Shown here piece after piece: positions 10,101 through 18,448 of a stretch of 37,715 nt of DNA (the stretch's first letter is position 1; each line of letters opens with the position of its first letter). The translations under genes were made by a program, and so were the position numbers. Origin of the DNA: Apopatocola sp963618015 (lineage in GTDB: Bacteria; Bacillota; Clostridia; Oscillospirales; Oscillospiraceae); assembly GCA_963618015.1 (NCBI GenBank), contig CAVEQS010000029.1, positions 1 to 37,715 on the forward strand, written 5' to 3'. The notes below the pieces were generated by a model. The model made no database searches. It was not told where the DNA came from and saw only the letters and a program-made list of their open reading frames with translations.

Positions 10101-10707
10101 CGACCTGCATTTCGAGCTCGGAAATTTTGTCGCCGATGCGAAGAAGGTTGTCCTCCGTGCGGGCAAGCTTGCGCTCGGACTCGTCCTTGCGGTGGCGGAA
10201 ACGGGCAATGCCCGCCGCCTCTTCAAAAATCTCGCGCCGGTCGGTGGACTTAGCGGAGACGATCTCGCTGATCCGCCCCTGCCCGATGATCGAGTAGCCG
10301 TCGCAGCCGAGGCCGGTATCCATCAGAAGCTCCGTTACATCGCGCAGACGTACCTGTTCGCGATTGATGTAGTACTCGCTCTCCCCGCTGCGGTAGTAGC
10401 GCCGGGCGATGCTGACTTCGTCGGTATCCAACGGCAGAATGCGCGTCGTGTTATCCAGCACGAGCGTCACCTGCGCAAAGCCCATCGCTCCGCGCTTTTC
10501 GGTGCCGCCGAAAATGACGTCTTCCATTTTCCCGCCGCGCAGCATCCGCGTTTTCTGCTCGCCCATGACCCACAGCAGTGCGTCCGACAGATTGGACTTG
10601 CCGCTGCCGTTGGGACCGACGATCACGGTTATATCTTTTTCAAAGCTCAGCCGCGTCTTTTCGGGAAACGACTTGAAGCCCTGGAGTTCCAGCGCTTTTA
10701 AATACAC
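7147..10707 (-). CDS. smc: Chromosome segregation ATPase SMC
   Basis: An 1186-residue SMC protein, the usual length. It forms the DNA-clamping dimer of the SMC-ScpAB condensin. Domains: the N-terminal ATPase half with Walker A GPNGSGKSN (about 32-40), a first long coiled coil, the hinge (about 510-670, between ALLKRRDGG and NAGGSMTGGSAGKN), a second coiled coil, and the C-terminal half with signature LLSGGEKAFVAIAL and Walker B CVMDEIESALD. The start is a GTG (MYLKALELQGFKSF) with GAGGAG 8 bases upstream; no ATG fits. It has its own promoter inside a dyad just upstream, and is followed by ftsY. Confidence 0.98.
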   Translation of the reverse strand: MYLKALELQGFKSFPEKTRLSFEKDITVIVGPNGSGKSNLSDALLWVMGEQKTRMLRGGKMEDVIFGGTEKRGAMGFAQVTLVLDNTTRILPLDTDEVSIARRYYRSGESEYYINREQVRLRDVTELLMDTGLGCDGYSIIGQGRISEIVSAKSTDRREIFEEAAGIARFRHRKDESERKLARTEDNLLRIGDKISELEMQVEPLRKQSETAQKYLILRDQLREQEVSLWMANLDRLHEQSELLRADYERSVVECTAARSEQDRLYAESERLASRMRDMDVRSEELRETLRVTENTAAETESAAAVVKTQLANNEETLQRLQREIGEQNERAGSLSRQIGEHRARIETIVAERHALSDRLEELRKSESENTAGMDERSRRISAMLTRENELTGSLAESRTAISLLAENREAMESRAAQAKEELTAAEQKDEEASARLIEEKKRLNEIKEKEQSLANVISGHSMLMAGREQKAAETAERQTKLTVELRSCDSRIHLLSELEKELEGFSKAAKIVMQESERGSLRGVHGPVGKMIRTADRYALAVETALGAHVGDIIVDTQDNGKDIFALLKRRDGGRVTLQPMDVIRPARLNGEPRGEAGYVGVCSDLVDCDKRYSAVIASLLGRTAVAETLTDAIAIARRHNNTFRIVTLDGQILNAGGSMTGGSAGKNTGILSRANELKRLREKRGDLEAQLSQTEAQRREAERELQSARYDLETAREEHAAARQETARQEGLVAQAQLLRTAAADALDALDEEIRSTSARRKENESRTTSLQEACAAAEKELAALRADMEKESAGMESFEARRRELEESFSVIRAEQASLDAEKTTVLLAIEQLERLRTDLENDSGERRSAIGAVTQQMTEQENQLATLAQRTETLRAQAQQERDALSQLTASKLELEGRRSAADKAAQEKNRALLDLERSSAQLEQKKMAAEMEERQIVEKLWDSYELSRTEAEKVRQPVESLAKTGRQVSELRRSISSLGTPNLGAIEEYKRVSERYTFLSEQRDDVQKSKDEILKIIADITAQMEEIFVREIQEIDEAFRQIFVELFGGGKASLSLEDMNDVLNCGIDIRIQPPGKAVSNISLLSGGEKAFVAIALYFAIMRVRPTPFCVMDEIESALDEENVARYAAYMRRMCGKTQFIAITHRRGTMEEADQLYGVTMQEKGVSTVLAMDMQEALQTIR

Positions 10708-10732
10708 GGTTTCTTCTCCTCAACAAGTAAAG

Positions 10733-10778
10733 TTGCATCAAAACAATTTATTATATACTAAATTGTATTCTTTTGCAA
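10733..10778 (-). promoter_or_regulatory. smc promoter inside an inverted repeat
   Basis: On the minus strand a TTGCAA box (10773-10778) and a perfect TATAAT box (10750-10755) are separated by exactly 17 bases, about 45 bases before the smc GTG. The -10 lies in a dyad CAATTTA (10744-10750) / TAAATTG (10759-10765) with an 8-base centre, enclosed by a second pair TTGCA (10733-10737) / TGCAA (10774-10778). This AT-rich patch stands out in GC-rich surroundings. The promoter is well supported; a protein operator in the dyad is inferred. Confidence 0.7.
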
Positions 10779-10779
10779 C

Positions 10780-11772
10780 TTATATCCGGACAATCTCACC
10801 GTCCGGGACATCGACCGCGCAAACGCGCACCGATCGGAGCGCGAATCGCTCCTGAAGATACGAAAGGCTGGTTCGGTGCTGCCCTGTCATCACAGAAACG
10901 CGGTTTGGCGCAACCCCGAGAACAACATCCTCACCCGGCAGCACGCCGGAGAGAAGCGCCTCAGCCTTATCTCGCCAGAGCCGGGAGCGCACCAACTCGC
11001 CGAGCGCCGGATGGTACGCCCCGGCGACGGCAGCGCCGCCGGAGAGCTCGTCCGATGGATTCAGTCCCAAACGGATGACCGGGATGCCGGCAGAATCGAA
11101 TATCGGCAGGATGCGCGCGCAGACACGCACAGCATCCTCCACACTGTGCTCCCGGTACTTTCCTGCCCGCCACAGGTCTTCGAGCGGTGTGTTTTGGATG
11201 ATGACCGTCGGGTAAATGCGCACGCCGTCCGGGCGAAGCGCGGCAATGGCGCGCGCCGTTTCGATATCGCGTGCGTTATCACTGCCGGGAAGCCCTGTCA
11301 TCATCTGCAAAATGAGCATAAAGCCGGCGGCCTTCACGAGCTTCGCCGCCTTTACGGTATCCTCGCTCGTATGGCCACGGCCGCTGCGCAGAAGCACTTC
11401 ATCACACATGGACTGTGCCCCGAGTTCTACAGTCTCCACGCCGTAACGGCGCAGGCGCGCCAGTTTTTCCTCCGTTATGGCATCCGGTCTTGTTGATACG
11501 CGAATCGCCGATACGGCGCCGGATTCCCGCGCCGGGATGGCCGCGGCAAGCAGCGCCTCCTGCTCGGTTTCGGGTATGGCGGTAAAGCTGCCGCCATAAA
11601 ACGCCAGCTCATACCCGCTGCCCGGCTCAAGCACCGAAACGGCGTCACGCACCGTCTCCGCAGAAGCCGGAAGCAGGCTGCCGGAGATGCGTTTCTGGTT
11701 GCAGAAAACGCAGTCATTCGGGCAGCCTGCATGAGGGACAAATATGGGAAGGATGCATCGGCGCGGCGTCAC
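10780..11772 (-). CDS. Elp3-like radical SAM protein
   Basis: A 330-residue radical SAM enzyme. The cluster-binding cysteines are in HAGCPNDCVFCNQ (CxxxCxxC pattern near residue 15), followed by FYGGSFTAIP, STRPDAI and VELGAQSMCDEVL, all characteristic of the Elp3/COG1243-type fold. The acetyltransferase half of true Elp3 is not evident; the C-terminus (about 255-330) is a short domain ending in a VPDGEIVRI-type strand. The start is taken as the GTG of VTPRRC, which overlaps the rnc stop as GTGA; an extension further upstream would lie inside rnc. Genes of this type between rnc and smc are common in Clostridia. Substrate unknown; tRNA or other macromolecule modification is a guess from the family. 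Confidence 0.88.
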   Translation of the reverse strand: MTPRRCILPIFVPHAGCPNDCVFCNQKRISGSLLPASAETVRDAVSVLEPGSGYELAFYGGSFTAIPETEQEALLAAAIPARESGAVSAIRVSTRPDAITEEKLARLRRYGVETVELGAQSMCDEVLLRSGRGHTSEDTVKAAKLVKAAGFMLILQMMTGLPGSDNARDIETARAIAALRPDGVRIYPTVIIQNTPLEDLWRAGKYREHSVEDAVRVCARILPIFDSAGIPVIRLGLNPSDELSGGAAVAGAYHPALGELVRSRLWRDKAEALLSGVLPGEDVVLGVAPNRVSVMTGQHRTSLSYLQERFALRSVRVCAVDVPDGEIVRI

Positions 11773-12446
11773 TTCCGCAGCGCCTCCAACGCGCTGGCGG
11801 CGGCGGTTTGCTCTGCTTCCTTTTTGGTGCGGCCAGTTCCAATTCCGATGGGATCGCCGTTCAGGCAAACCTGCATGCGGAATGTCTTTGCGTGGTCGGG
11901 TCCCTCTTCACCGATGAGCTCATAGGAGAGCACCTGCCCGCTTTGGCGCTGTACCAGTTCCTGCAGGGCGGTTTTGTAGTCGGTGAAGGACGGCGTTTCA
12001 ATGGCGCGGACATCATCCAGCAGGCAGCGGTGGATGAATCCCGCCGCCGTTTCCATCCCGGCATCGAGATACATGGCAGCAATGACCGCCTCCACGGCAT
12101 CGGAAAGGATCGACGCGCGCTCCCGTCCGCCGTTGTGCTCCTCACCCTTGCCAAGACGGAGATAGTCGCCGAGATGCAGTTCCAGCGCCACGCGGTGGAG
12201 CGACTGTTCACAGACAAGCTCCGCGCGGAGGCGCGTCATGCGTCCTTCGGGCATATCGGGAAAACGCCGGTAAAGGAAATCCGCAACCGTAACGCCGAGA
12301 ACGGAATCGCCCAGAAACTCCAACCGTTCGTTGCACACGATGCCGGAGGCACGGTTCTCGTTGGCGTAAGAGCTGTGCGTCACCGCCGTTTCGAGAAGCG
12401 CTCGGTTTCGGAACGAATAGCCCAGTCTCTCTTCCAGAGCGGTCAT
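11769..12446 (-). CDS. rnc: Ribonuclease III
   Basis: A 225-residue double-strand-specific endoribonuclease that processes rRNA precursors and other duplex RNA. The catalytic domain shows NERLEFLGDSVLGV, with the acidic metal ligands, and the later SILSDAVEAVIAAMYLD helix carrying the second acidic pair. The C-terminal dsRNA-binding domain (about 155-225) shows DYKTALQELVQ, GPDHAKTFRMQV and the GTGRTKKEAEQTAAASAL helix. It starts 4 bases after acpP and overlaps the next gene by GTGA, so it belongs to the plsX-acpP-rnc transcript. Confidence 0.98.
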   Translation of the reverse strand: MTALEERLGYSFRNRALLETAVTHSSYANENRASGIVCNERLEFLGDSVLGVTVADFLYRRFPDMPEGRMTRLRAELVCEQSLHRVALELHLGDYLRLGKGEEHNGGRERASILSDAVEAVIAAMYLDAGMETAAGFIHRCLLDDVRAIETPSFTDYKTALQELVQRQSGQVLSYELIGEEGPDHAKTFRMQVCLNGDPIGIGTGRTKKEAEQTAAASALEALRK

Positions 12447-12450
12447 GCGC

Positions 12451-12687
12451 TTATTCCTGCGTCGCGCGGGACACGTAGTCAGCGAGATCGCCGACGGTGT
12501 GGATGTTGGTCAGCTCATCTTCCGGCGTGTCGGGCAGAGAGAACGTCTCTTCCAGCGCCATCGTGAGTTCCACAACGTCGAGAGAGTCCGCGCCGAGATC
12601 GTCCACAAAGGACGTGTCCGCCGTGATTTCGTTTTCGTCGATCATGAACTGCTCGGCGACCATTTTGATGATTTGTTCGAGTACCAT
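12451..12687 (-). CDS. acpP: Acyl carrier protein
   Basis: A 78-residue acidic helical protein that carries growing acyl chains on a phosphopantetheine arm during fatty acid synthesis. The attachment serine is S35 in DDLGADSLDVVEL. The many acidic residues and the length are typical. AAGGAG lies 10 bases before the ATG, at the 3' end of plsX. The gene sits between plsX and rnc without the fabD and fabG genes found there in Bacillus. Confidence 0.98.
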   Translation of the reverse strand: MVLEQIIKMVAEQFMIDENEITADTSFVDDLGADSLDVVELTMALEETFSLPDTPEDELTNIHTVGDLADYVSRATQE

Positions 12688-12692
12688 TTTCT

Positions 12693-13721
12693 TTATTCTC
12701 CTTCGTTCGGTGAAATACGCATATATGCAACATTCTTCTCGATGCTGCCGATGACGTCAGAATCGATGAATGTAATTGCCTGCCGGACGGCACTGCGGAT
12801 CGCCCGTGCGTCCGAAGAGCCGTGCGCCTTAATGACGGGCTTGGAAATGCCGAGCAGCGCCGTACCGCCGACCTCGCTCGGATCAAAGAGCGATTTGAGC
12901 GCGTACACATCCTTTTTGAGGACGGCCGCCGCGAGCTTGTTTGCCGTATTCTTATAGAAAATGCCCTTGAGACGCTTCATGAGCATCATGGCCGTGCCTT
13001 CGATGCACTTGAGCAGGACATTGCCGGAGAAGCCGTCACACACGAGAACGTCCACATTCCCGGAAAACACGTCGCGCGCTTCCACATTGCCGACAAAGTT
13101 GAGCCGGCCGGCTTCGTGCGCCTCTTTGAGAAGTGCATACGTCTGCTTCTGGAGCTCGGTGCCCTTCGTCTCCTCCGCGCCAATGTTCAAAAGACCGATG
13201 CGCGCGTTTTCGCAGCCGAGAAGATCCTGCGAATAGAACTTGCCCATATAGGCAAACTGGAGCAGATACTCCGCCGTGCACTCCACGTTCGCGCCGCAGT
13301 CAATGAGTAGCGTGCCCTTGCCGCCGTTCGGGATCACGGGGCCGAAGCAGGCGCGGCGGATGCCGCGGATGCGGCGCACCGTGAGCGTAGCGCCGCTCAA
13401 AAGAGCGCCGGTGCTTCCGGCGGATATGACGGCATCACCCTCGCCGCGGTGCAGCATTTGCAGCGCAACGGCCATCGAGGATTCCGGCTTTTTGCGCGTG
13501 GCGGTGCTGGGATCATCCTCCATGGAGATAACATCCGGCGCGTTTACGACCTGAACATGCTCTCCGGGCGTGACGCCGATCTCGTTCAGGCAGGCGAGAA
13601 TTTCCGTCTCGCGGCCAATAAGCGCTACATCCACATGAAACTCGCGCGAGGCTTCCACCGCACCGCGGACGATCTCGCCGGGAGCGTTATCACCGCCCAT
13701 GGCGTCAATGAGAATACGCAT
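12693..13721 (-). CDS. plsX: Phosphate acyltransferase PlsX
   Basis: A 342-residue enzyme that converts acyl-ACP to acyl-phosphate, the acyl donor for PlsY in phospholipid synthesis. Family marks are the opening IDAMGGDNAPGEIVRGAVEA (2-24 region), the STGALLSGATL glycine-serine loop, LIDCGANVECTAEYLLQFA, the NIGAEETKGTELQK block and VCDGFSGNVLLKCIEG. The ATG has AAAGGAG 9 bases upstream, and its start overlaps the trmFO 3' end by 17 bases. It lies directly before acpP, the source of its substrate. Confidence 0.98.
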   Translation of the reverse strand: MRILIDAMGGDNAPGEIVRGAVEASREFHVDVALIGRETEILACLNEIGVTPGEHVQVVNAPDVISMEDDPSTATRKKPESSMAVALQMLHRGEGDAVISAGSTGALLSGATLTVRRIRGIRRACFGPVIPNGGKGTLLIDCGANVECTAEYLLQFAYMGKFYSQDLLGCENARIGLLNIGAEETKGTELQKQTYALLKEAHEAGRLNFVGNVEARDVFSGNVDVLVCDGFSGNVLLKCIEGTAMMLMKRLKGIFYKNTANKLAAAVLKKDVYALKSLFDPSEVGGTALLGISKPVIKAHGSSDARAIRSAVRQAITFIDSDVIGSIEKNVAYMRISPNEGE

Positions 13722-15027
13722 TCCAAAGGTCTCCTTTCACCAGCTCGTCGATCTGTGCCAGCGAACGGGCCGAGATCTCCGCATTTTTATTTCTTTTCCC
13801 TTTGACCCGATAGGTCAGCGGGGAGATGATACCAAAATTGATGTTCATCGGCTGGAAATCGCCGATGCTGCCGTGGGAAATGTACAGCCCCAGCGCGCCG
13901 ATGGCCGTCTCCTGCGAGAAATCGACCGGCGGCAGTCCCAGCAGCCGTGCTGCCATTTCGAGCGAAGCGAGCATACCGGAGGCACAGGATTCCACGTATC
14001 CCTCCACGCCGGTAATCTGCCCGGCAAAGGCGATACGCGGCTCGGCAATCAGCCGGTAATACCGGTCAAGCTTTCCGGGGGATTGCAGGTATGTGTTCCG
14101 GTGCATCACACCGTAGCGGACAAACTCCGCCTCGCGCAGCGCCGGGATCATGGAAAACACCCGCCGCTGCTCCGGGAACGCCAAATGCGTCTGGAAGCCG
14201 ACAAGGTTATAGAGCGTACCGTCGGCATTGTCCTGCCGGAGCTGTACAATGGCGTACGCCTCGCGCCCCGTGTGCGGGTCACGCAGCCCGACCGGCTTCA
14301 TCGGGCCATAGCGCAGCGTGTCAAATCCGCGGCGCGCCATGACTTCGACCGGCATACAGCCTTCAAACACGCCGCCATCGTCAAAGCCGTGAACGGCGGC
14401 CTCGCGGGCAGTCGTCAACTCTTTCCAGAAAGCGGTATATTCCTCTTCGGTCATCGGGCAGTTTACATAATCCGCTGTTCCTTTGTCGTACCGGGAAGCG
14501 CGGAACGCGCTATCCATATCGACCGAATCGAGCGAGACGATCGGCGCAACGGCGTCGTAGAAATGCAGCCCTTCGCTGCCGGTGCGGCGGAGAATATTCT
14601 CCGCGAGCGCATCCGAGGTAAGCGGGCCGCTCGCGATGATCACTTCTCCATCGGGAATGTCCGTCGCCTCTTCCTCAACGATCTCCACATTGGGCAGAGC
14701 GCGGACGGCTTCGGTCACGGCGCGGGCAAACCCTTCGCGATCCACCGCCAGCGCGCCGCCGGCGGCCACGCGGTGCTCATCCGCGCAGCGTATCACAACG
14801 CTGCCGAGCCGCCGCAGCTCTTCTTTCAAAAGCCCGACGGCATTCGTCAGTTCGTCGCTGCGCAGCGAATTGGAGCACACGAGCTCCGCAAAGTACGGAG
14901 AGACGTGCGCCGGAGTCATTTTTTTCGGCTTCATTTCGATCAGCCGCACCGGGATGCCCCGAATGGCGAGCTGATAAGCCGCTTCGGAACCGGCAAGACC
15001 GGCGCCCACAACCGTTACAGCGTTCAT
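13705..15027 (-). CDS. trmFO: tRNA (uracil-5-)-methyltransferase TrmFO, folate- and FAD-dependent
   Basis: A 440-residue flavoprotein that makes 5-methyluridine 54 in tRNA using methylenetetrahydrofolate. The dinucleotide-binding motif VVGAGLAGSEAAYQLA is at residues 6-21, followed by the family-specific ELVCSNSLRSDEL and the CMPVEVMARRG, GRPCYAIVQL-like and GQITGVEGYVES blocks; the length is usual. The ATG overlaps the topA stop as ATGA. topA-trmFO adjacency is seen in Bacillus as well. Confidence 0.97.
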   Translation of the reverse strand: MNAVTVVGAGLAGSEAAYQLAIRGIPVRLIEMKPKKMTPAHVSPYFAELVCSNSLRSDELTNAVGLLKEELRRLGSVVIRCADEHRVAAGGALAVDREGFARAVTEAVRALPNVEIVEEEATDIPDGEVIIASGPLTSDALAENILRRTGSEGLHFYDAVAPIVSLDSVDMDSAFRASRYDKGTADYVNCPMTEEEYTAFWKELTTAREAAVHGFDDGGVFEGCMPVEVMARRGFDTLRYGPMKPVGLRDPHTGREAYAIVQLRQDNADGTLYNLVGFQTHLAFPEQRRVFSMIPALREAEFVRYGVMHRNTYLQSPGKLDRYYRLIAEPRIAFAGQITGVEGYVESCASGMLASLEMAARLLGLPPVDFSQETAIGALGLYISHGSIGDFQPMNINFGIISPLTYRVKGKRNKNAEISARSLAQIDELVKGDLWNAYSH

Positions 15028-17225
15028 TTATCCTCTTTCGATGTCTCTTTTGTTTCTGTGCTTTCCGCGGCGGACTCCTGCGGCTTTTCCACCGACTTAT
15101 CCGCGGCGGCTTTGCGGCGGTAGCCGCGTTTCTCCTCCGGCACGAACATATCGCACTCGGGGTTAACGCAGAAAGGCTTTCTCGCACCCTTGCCGGAGAG
15201 CTTGAAGAGCGTCTTGCCGCAAGACGGGCAAACGTCCTTGACAGGAACGTCCCACGTCATAAAGCCGCAGTCTGCGCCGCGCTCGCAGGCGTAGTACGTA
15301 TAGCCCTTCTTGGACGTGCGCTTGAAGATGCGGCCGCCGCACTTTGGACACCGGCCGGGCATTTCAATAACGATGGGCTTCGTGAAGTTGCATTCCGGGA
15401 AACCCGGGCAGGCAAGGAAGCGGCCAAACCGTCCGCTCTTTACCACAAGATGACGCCCGCACTTATCACAGACCTCATCGGAAACTTCGTCAGGCACTTT
15501 GATATGCACGCCTTCGAGCGCCTTTTCCGCTTCGGTGAGTTCCTTATCAAAATCGCCGTAGAAATCGTCCAGGACGTCCTTCCAGTCGATCTTACCGTTT
15601 TCGATCTCGTCAAGCCGGTCTTCCATATGCGCGGTGAACTTGAGATCGACGATATCCGGGAAGCGCTCTTCCATGAGCCCTGTGACGACCTCGCCGAGGG
15701 AGGTCGGCTTGAGGTACTTCCCTTCCTTGGCAACGTACTCGCGCCCGGTGATGGTGCTGATGGTCGGAGCATACGTGCTCGGACGGCCGATGCCCTTTTC
15801 CTCCATGGCGCGGATGAGCGTTGCTTCCGTATAGCGCGCCGGAGGCTCGGTGAAGCGCTGCTCTTTGTCGAGCTTTTTGAGCTTTACGCTCTCGCCCTCG
15901 GTAAGATCCGGCAGCGGCTTTTTCCCGCCGGTTTCCTCGTCTTCGTTCGGGTCTTCGTATACCGCGGTATATCCCGGGAAGCGGAGCGAAGAATGGTTCG
16001 CCTTGAAGCAATGTCCGGCACTGAGCACATCGATCACCACGTTGTCATAGACGGCGTTTGCCATCTGGCTTGCGGTGAAACGGCCCCAGATCAGGCGGTA
16101 CAGGCGGTACTGCTCCGCCGTGAGATCCTTTTTCACGCGCTCCGGCGTGAGATTCACGTTGCTCGGGCGGATGGCTTCGTGCGCGTCCTGCGCGCCGGCC
16201 TTGGTTTTGTAGCGGCGGGGCTTGCCGTAATAGTACTCCTCGCCGTAAAAGCTGCGGATAAAGCTTCCGGCGGCAGCCATGGCCTCCTCGGAAAGGCGCA
16301 GGGAGTCGGTACGCATGTATGTGATAAGGCCGACCGTGCCTTCGCCGGTGATATCCACGCCTTCGTAGAGCTGCTGCGCGATACTCATTGTGCGCCGCGG
16401 CGTGAGCCCCAGGCGACGGCTTGCCTCCTGCTGGAGCGTGGACGTAATAAACGGAGGCGACGGACTGCGCGCTCGCTCGCCGCGCTTGACCGTGCCGATC
16501 TCCCACGCCGCCTTTTCCACGGCGGCGATGACGTCCTCTACCTCTTTTTCGCTGCGGAGCTCTTTTTTCTTGTCCGCCGTGCCGTAATACCGGGCGACGA
16601 AGCCACCCTTTTTCCCGGCGCGGTCCAGGTGCGCGTCCAGATACCAGTATTCCTCCGGCTGGAACGCACGGATCTCTTTTTCACGATCCACCACCATGCG
16701 GATGGCAACGGACTGTACACGTCCCGCGGAAAGCCCCCGGCGCACCTTGCGCCAGAGCAGCGGGCTGAGCTTATAGCCGACGATCCGGTCGAGGATGCGG
16801 CGCGCCTGCTGCGCGTCGACCAGATCCTGATCGATGTCGCGCGGGTTAGCAATGCTCTCCTGCACGACCTTTTTGGTGATTTCGTTAAAGGTAACACGAC
16901 GGGCTTTCTCATCGGGGATCTTCAAAAGCTCCTTGAGATGCCAGCTGATCGCCTCGCCCTCACGGTCCGGGTCAGTCGCAAGATAAACCGTTCCGGCCTC
17001 TTTGGAACGCTTTTTCAGCTCGTTGATCACGTCCGAGCGCGCAGCGACCGGAATGTATTCCGGCGTGAAACCGTGTTCAATATCCACGCCGAGCTTGCTC
17101 TTCGGCAAGTCGCGAAGGTGACCCATGGATGCGATGACTTTATAGTCGCCGCCGAGGTACTTTTCGATCGTCCGTGCCTTGGCGGGAGACTCCACAATAA
17201 CAAGATCCTTTTTTGCTTGCGCCAT
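15024..17225 (-). CDS. topA: DNA topoisomerase I
   Basis: A 733-residue type IA topoisomerase that relaxes negative supercoils. Layout: Toprim domain at the N-terminus (VIVESPAKARTIEKYLG, then ATDPDREGEAI with the metal ligands), the core with the active-site tyrosine in GLITYMRTDS, and the C-terminal part with three zinc ribbons (CDKCGRH...CPGFPEC; CPKCGGR...CERGADC; CPSCGKT...CVNPEC). The last 30 residues are a charged, low-complexity K/E/S/T tail. ATG 15 bases after dprA, with AAGGA slightly far (12 bases) upstream. Confidence 0.98.
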   Translation of the reverse strand: MAQAKKDLVIVESPAKARTIEKYLGGDYKVIASMGHLRDLPKSKLGVDIEHGFTPEYIPVAARSDVINELKKRSKEAGTVYLATDPDREGEAISWHLKELLKIPDEKARRVTFNEITKKVVQESIANPRDIDQDLVDAQQARRILDRIVGYKLSPLLWRKVRRGLSAGRVQSVAIRMVVDREKEIRAFQPEEYWYLDAHLDRAGKKGGFVARYYGTADKKKELRSEKEVEDVIAAVEKAAWEIGTVKRGERARSPSPPFITSTLQQEASRRLGLTPRRTMSIAQQLYEGVDITGEGTVGLITYMRTDSLRLSEEAMAAAGSFIRSFYGEEYYYGKPRRYKTKAGAQDAHEAIRPSNVNLTPERVKKDLTAEQYRLYRLIWGRFTASQMANAVYDNVVIDVLSAGHCFKANHSSLRFPGYTAVYEDPNEDEETGGKKPLPDLTEGESVKLKKLDKEQRFTEPPARYTEATLIRAMEEKGIGRPSTYAPTISTITGREYVAKEGKYLKPTSLGEVVTGLMEERFPDIVDLKFTAHMEDRLDEIENGKIDWKDVLDDFYGDFDKELTEAEKALEGVHIKVPDEVSDEVCDKCGRHLVVKSGRFGRFLACPGFPECNFTKPIVIEMPGRCPKCGGRIFKRTSKKGYTYYACERGADCGFMTWDVPVKDVCPSCGKTLFKLSGKGARKPFCVNPECDMFVPEEKRGYRRKAAADKSVEKPQESAAESTETKETSKEDK

Positions 17226-17240
17226 AATCGTATATCGTCC

Positions 17241-18428
17241 TTACTTCAGGTTCAAAGAATACCGTTTTCCCGGCAAAGGCTTCACCGCGCCGCGGATGGT
17301 GAGCACCGTCATGCATGCGAGCACCTTTGCCGCAGAAAAGCCGGTCGAAGCCGCCATTTCATCCACGTGGCTCTCGCCCCGTGAAATGCACCGCAGGAGC
17401 GCTCGGTGATCCTCCGTATACTCCGTCAGACGGCTTTCGAGGTCACTATACGGTATCGTCTTCGGCTTGTCAATCTCTGTTTTTGCCGAAACCGGCACCT
17501 TCTCCGTTCTTTTCGGCGGAGAATACAGCTCTGTATCGTATTGGATGCGGCCGGGATAAAGCCCTTCATACTCGGAGAGAATATCCCGCGCGCCCGTAAT
17601 TGCTTTGGCGCCATCGCGGATCAGGGCATTGGTTCCGGCACTATTGGGGCTATCGATGTTGCCCGGAACAGCAAACACGTCGCGTCCCTGTTCGAGCGCG
17701 AGATTGGCGGTGATGAGCGCTCCGCTGCGCACCGGCGCTTCCACAATGCACGCTCCGCAGGATAGGCCGCTGATAATGCGGTTGCGTCGGGGAAAGTTTT
17801 CCGGCTTTGTCGGATAGAGCGGCGGAAATTCGCTGATGATAGCCCCGGTCGAGGCAACATCATCGATAAGTAGCGAATTGGCTGGCGGATAATTCACATC
17901 AATCGCCGTTCCCAGCACACCGACGCAAGGTTTGCCCGCAAGCAGCGCGCCGCGTGCCGATGCTCCATCTACGCCGAGCGCCATACCGGTAACGACGCAG
18001 CCGCCGTAAGCGGTGATCTCCTGCCCGAGACGCGTTGCGACCGTGGTACCATAGGCGCTTGCCTTTCGCGTGCCGACGATCGCGACCGTCGGAAGCTCAT
18101 CGAGAAACGGGAGATTCCCACGGACGTACAAAACAAGCGGCGGATCGGCGATCTGCCGCAGCCGGTCGGGGTAAGCGGCATCATACAGCGTAAGAATGCG
18201 GATATTCTTTTCCTGACAGAGGGCAAGAATCTGCTCGGTGCGATCCAGATTCCGGGAGGACAGGATACGCCGTTCCTGCGGTGAAAGGTCATCGAGCTCC
18301 GCAATCCGCTCTTCGGGCGCAAAATAGGCTTCCATCGCCCCGCCGAAATGCTCCAGAACACGGAAAAGCGCGATCGGACGCACGCCATCCATGGAGGCAA
18401 GCCATACCCAGTAGCGAAGCTGCGACAT
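17241..18428 (-). CDS. dprA: DNA-processing protein DprA (Smf)
   Basis: A 395-residue protein that loads RecA on incoming single-stranded DNA in natural transformation; it is also kept in many species not known to be competent. The Rossmann-type DprA core shows VAIVGTRKASAYG, GGCVVTGMALGVDGASARGAL, FPPLYPTKPENFPRRNRIISGLS, VEAPVRSGALITA and FAVPGN. A small helical domain precedes it (1-90) and a winged helix follows (about 335-395). Start: ATG of MSQLRYWVWL, with a run of AGAGGGGAGAGA just upstream. The gene lies between the rRNA methyltransferase (20-base gap) and topA, as smf-topA in Bacillus. Confidence 0.96.
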   Translation of the reverse strand: MSQLRYWVWLASMDGVRPIALFRVLEHFGGAMEAYFAPEERIAELDDLSPQERRILSSRNLDRTEQILALCQEKNIRILTLYDAAYPDRLRQIADPPLVLYVRGNLPFLDELPTVAIVGTRKASAYGTTVATRLGQEITAYGGCVVTGMALGVDGASARGALLAGKPCVGVLGTAIDVNYPPANSLLIDDVASTGAIISEFPPLYPTKPENFPRRNRIISGLSCGACIVEAPVRSGALITANLALEQGRDVFAVPGNIDSPNSAGTNALIRDGAKAITGARDILSEYEGLYPGRIQYDTELYSPPKRTEKVPVSAKTEIDKPKTIPYSDLESRLTEYTEDHRALLRCISRGESHVDEMAASTGFSAAKVLACMTVLTIRGAVKPLPGKRYSLNLK

Positions 18429-18448
18429 TTTCTCTCTCCCCTCTGCTT

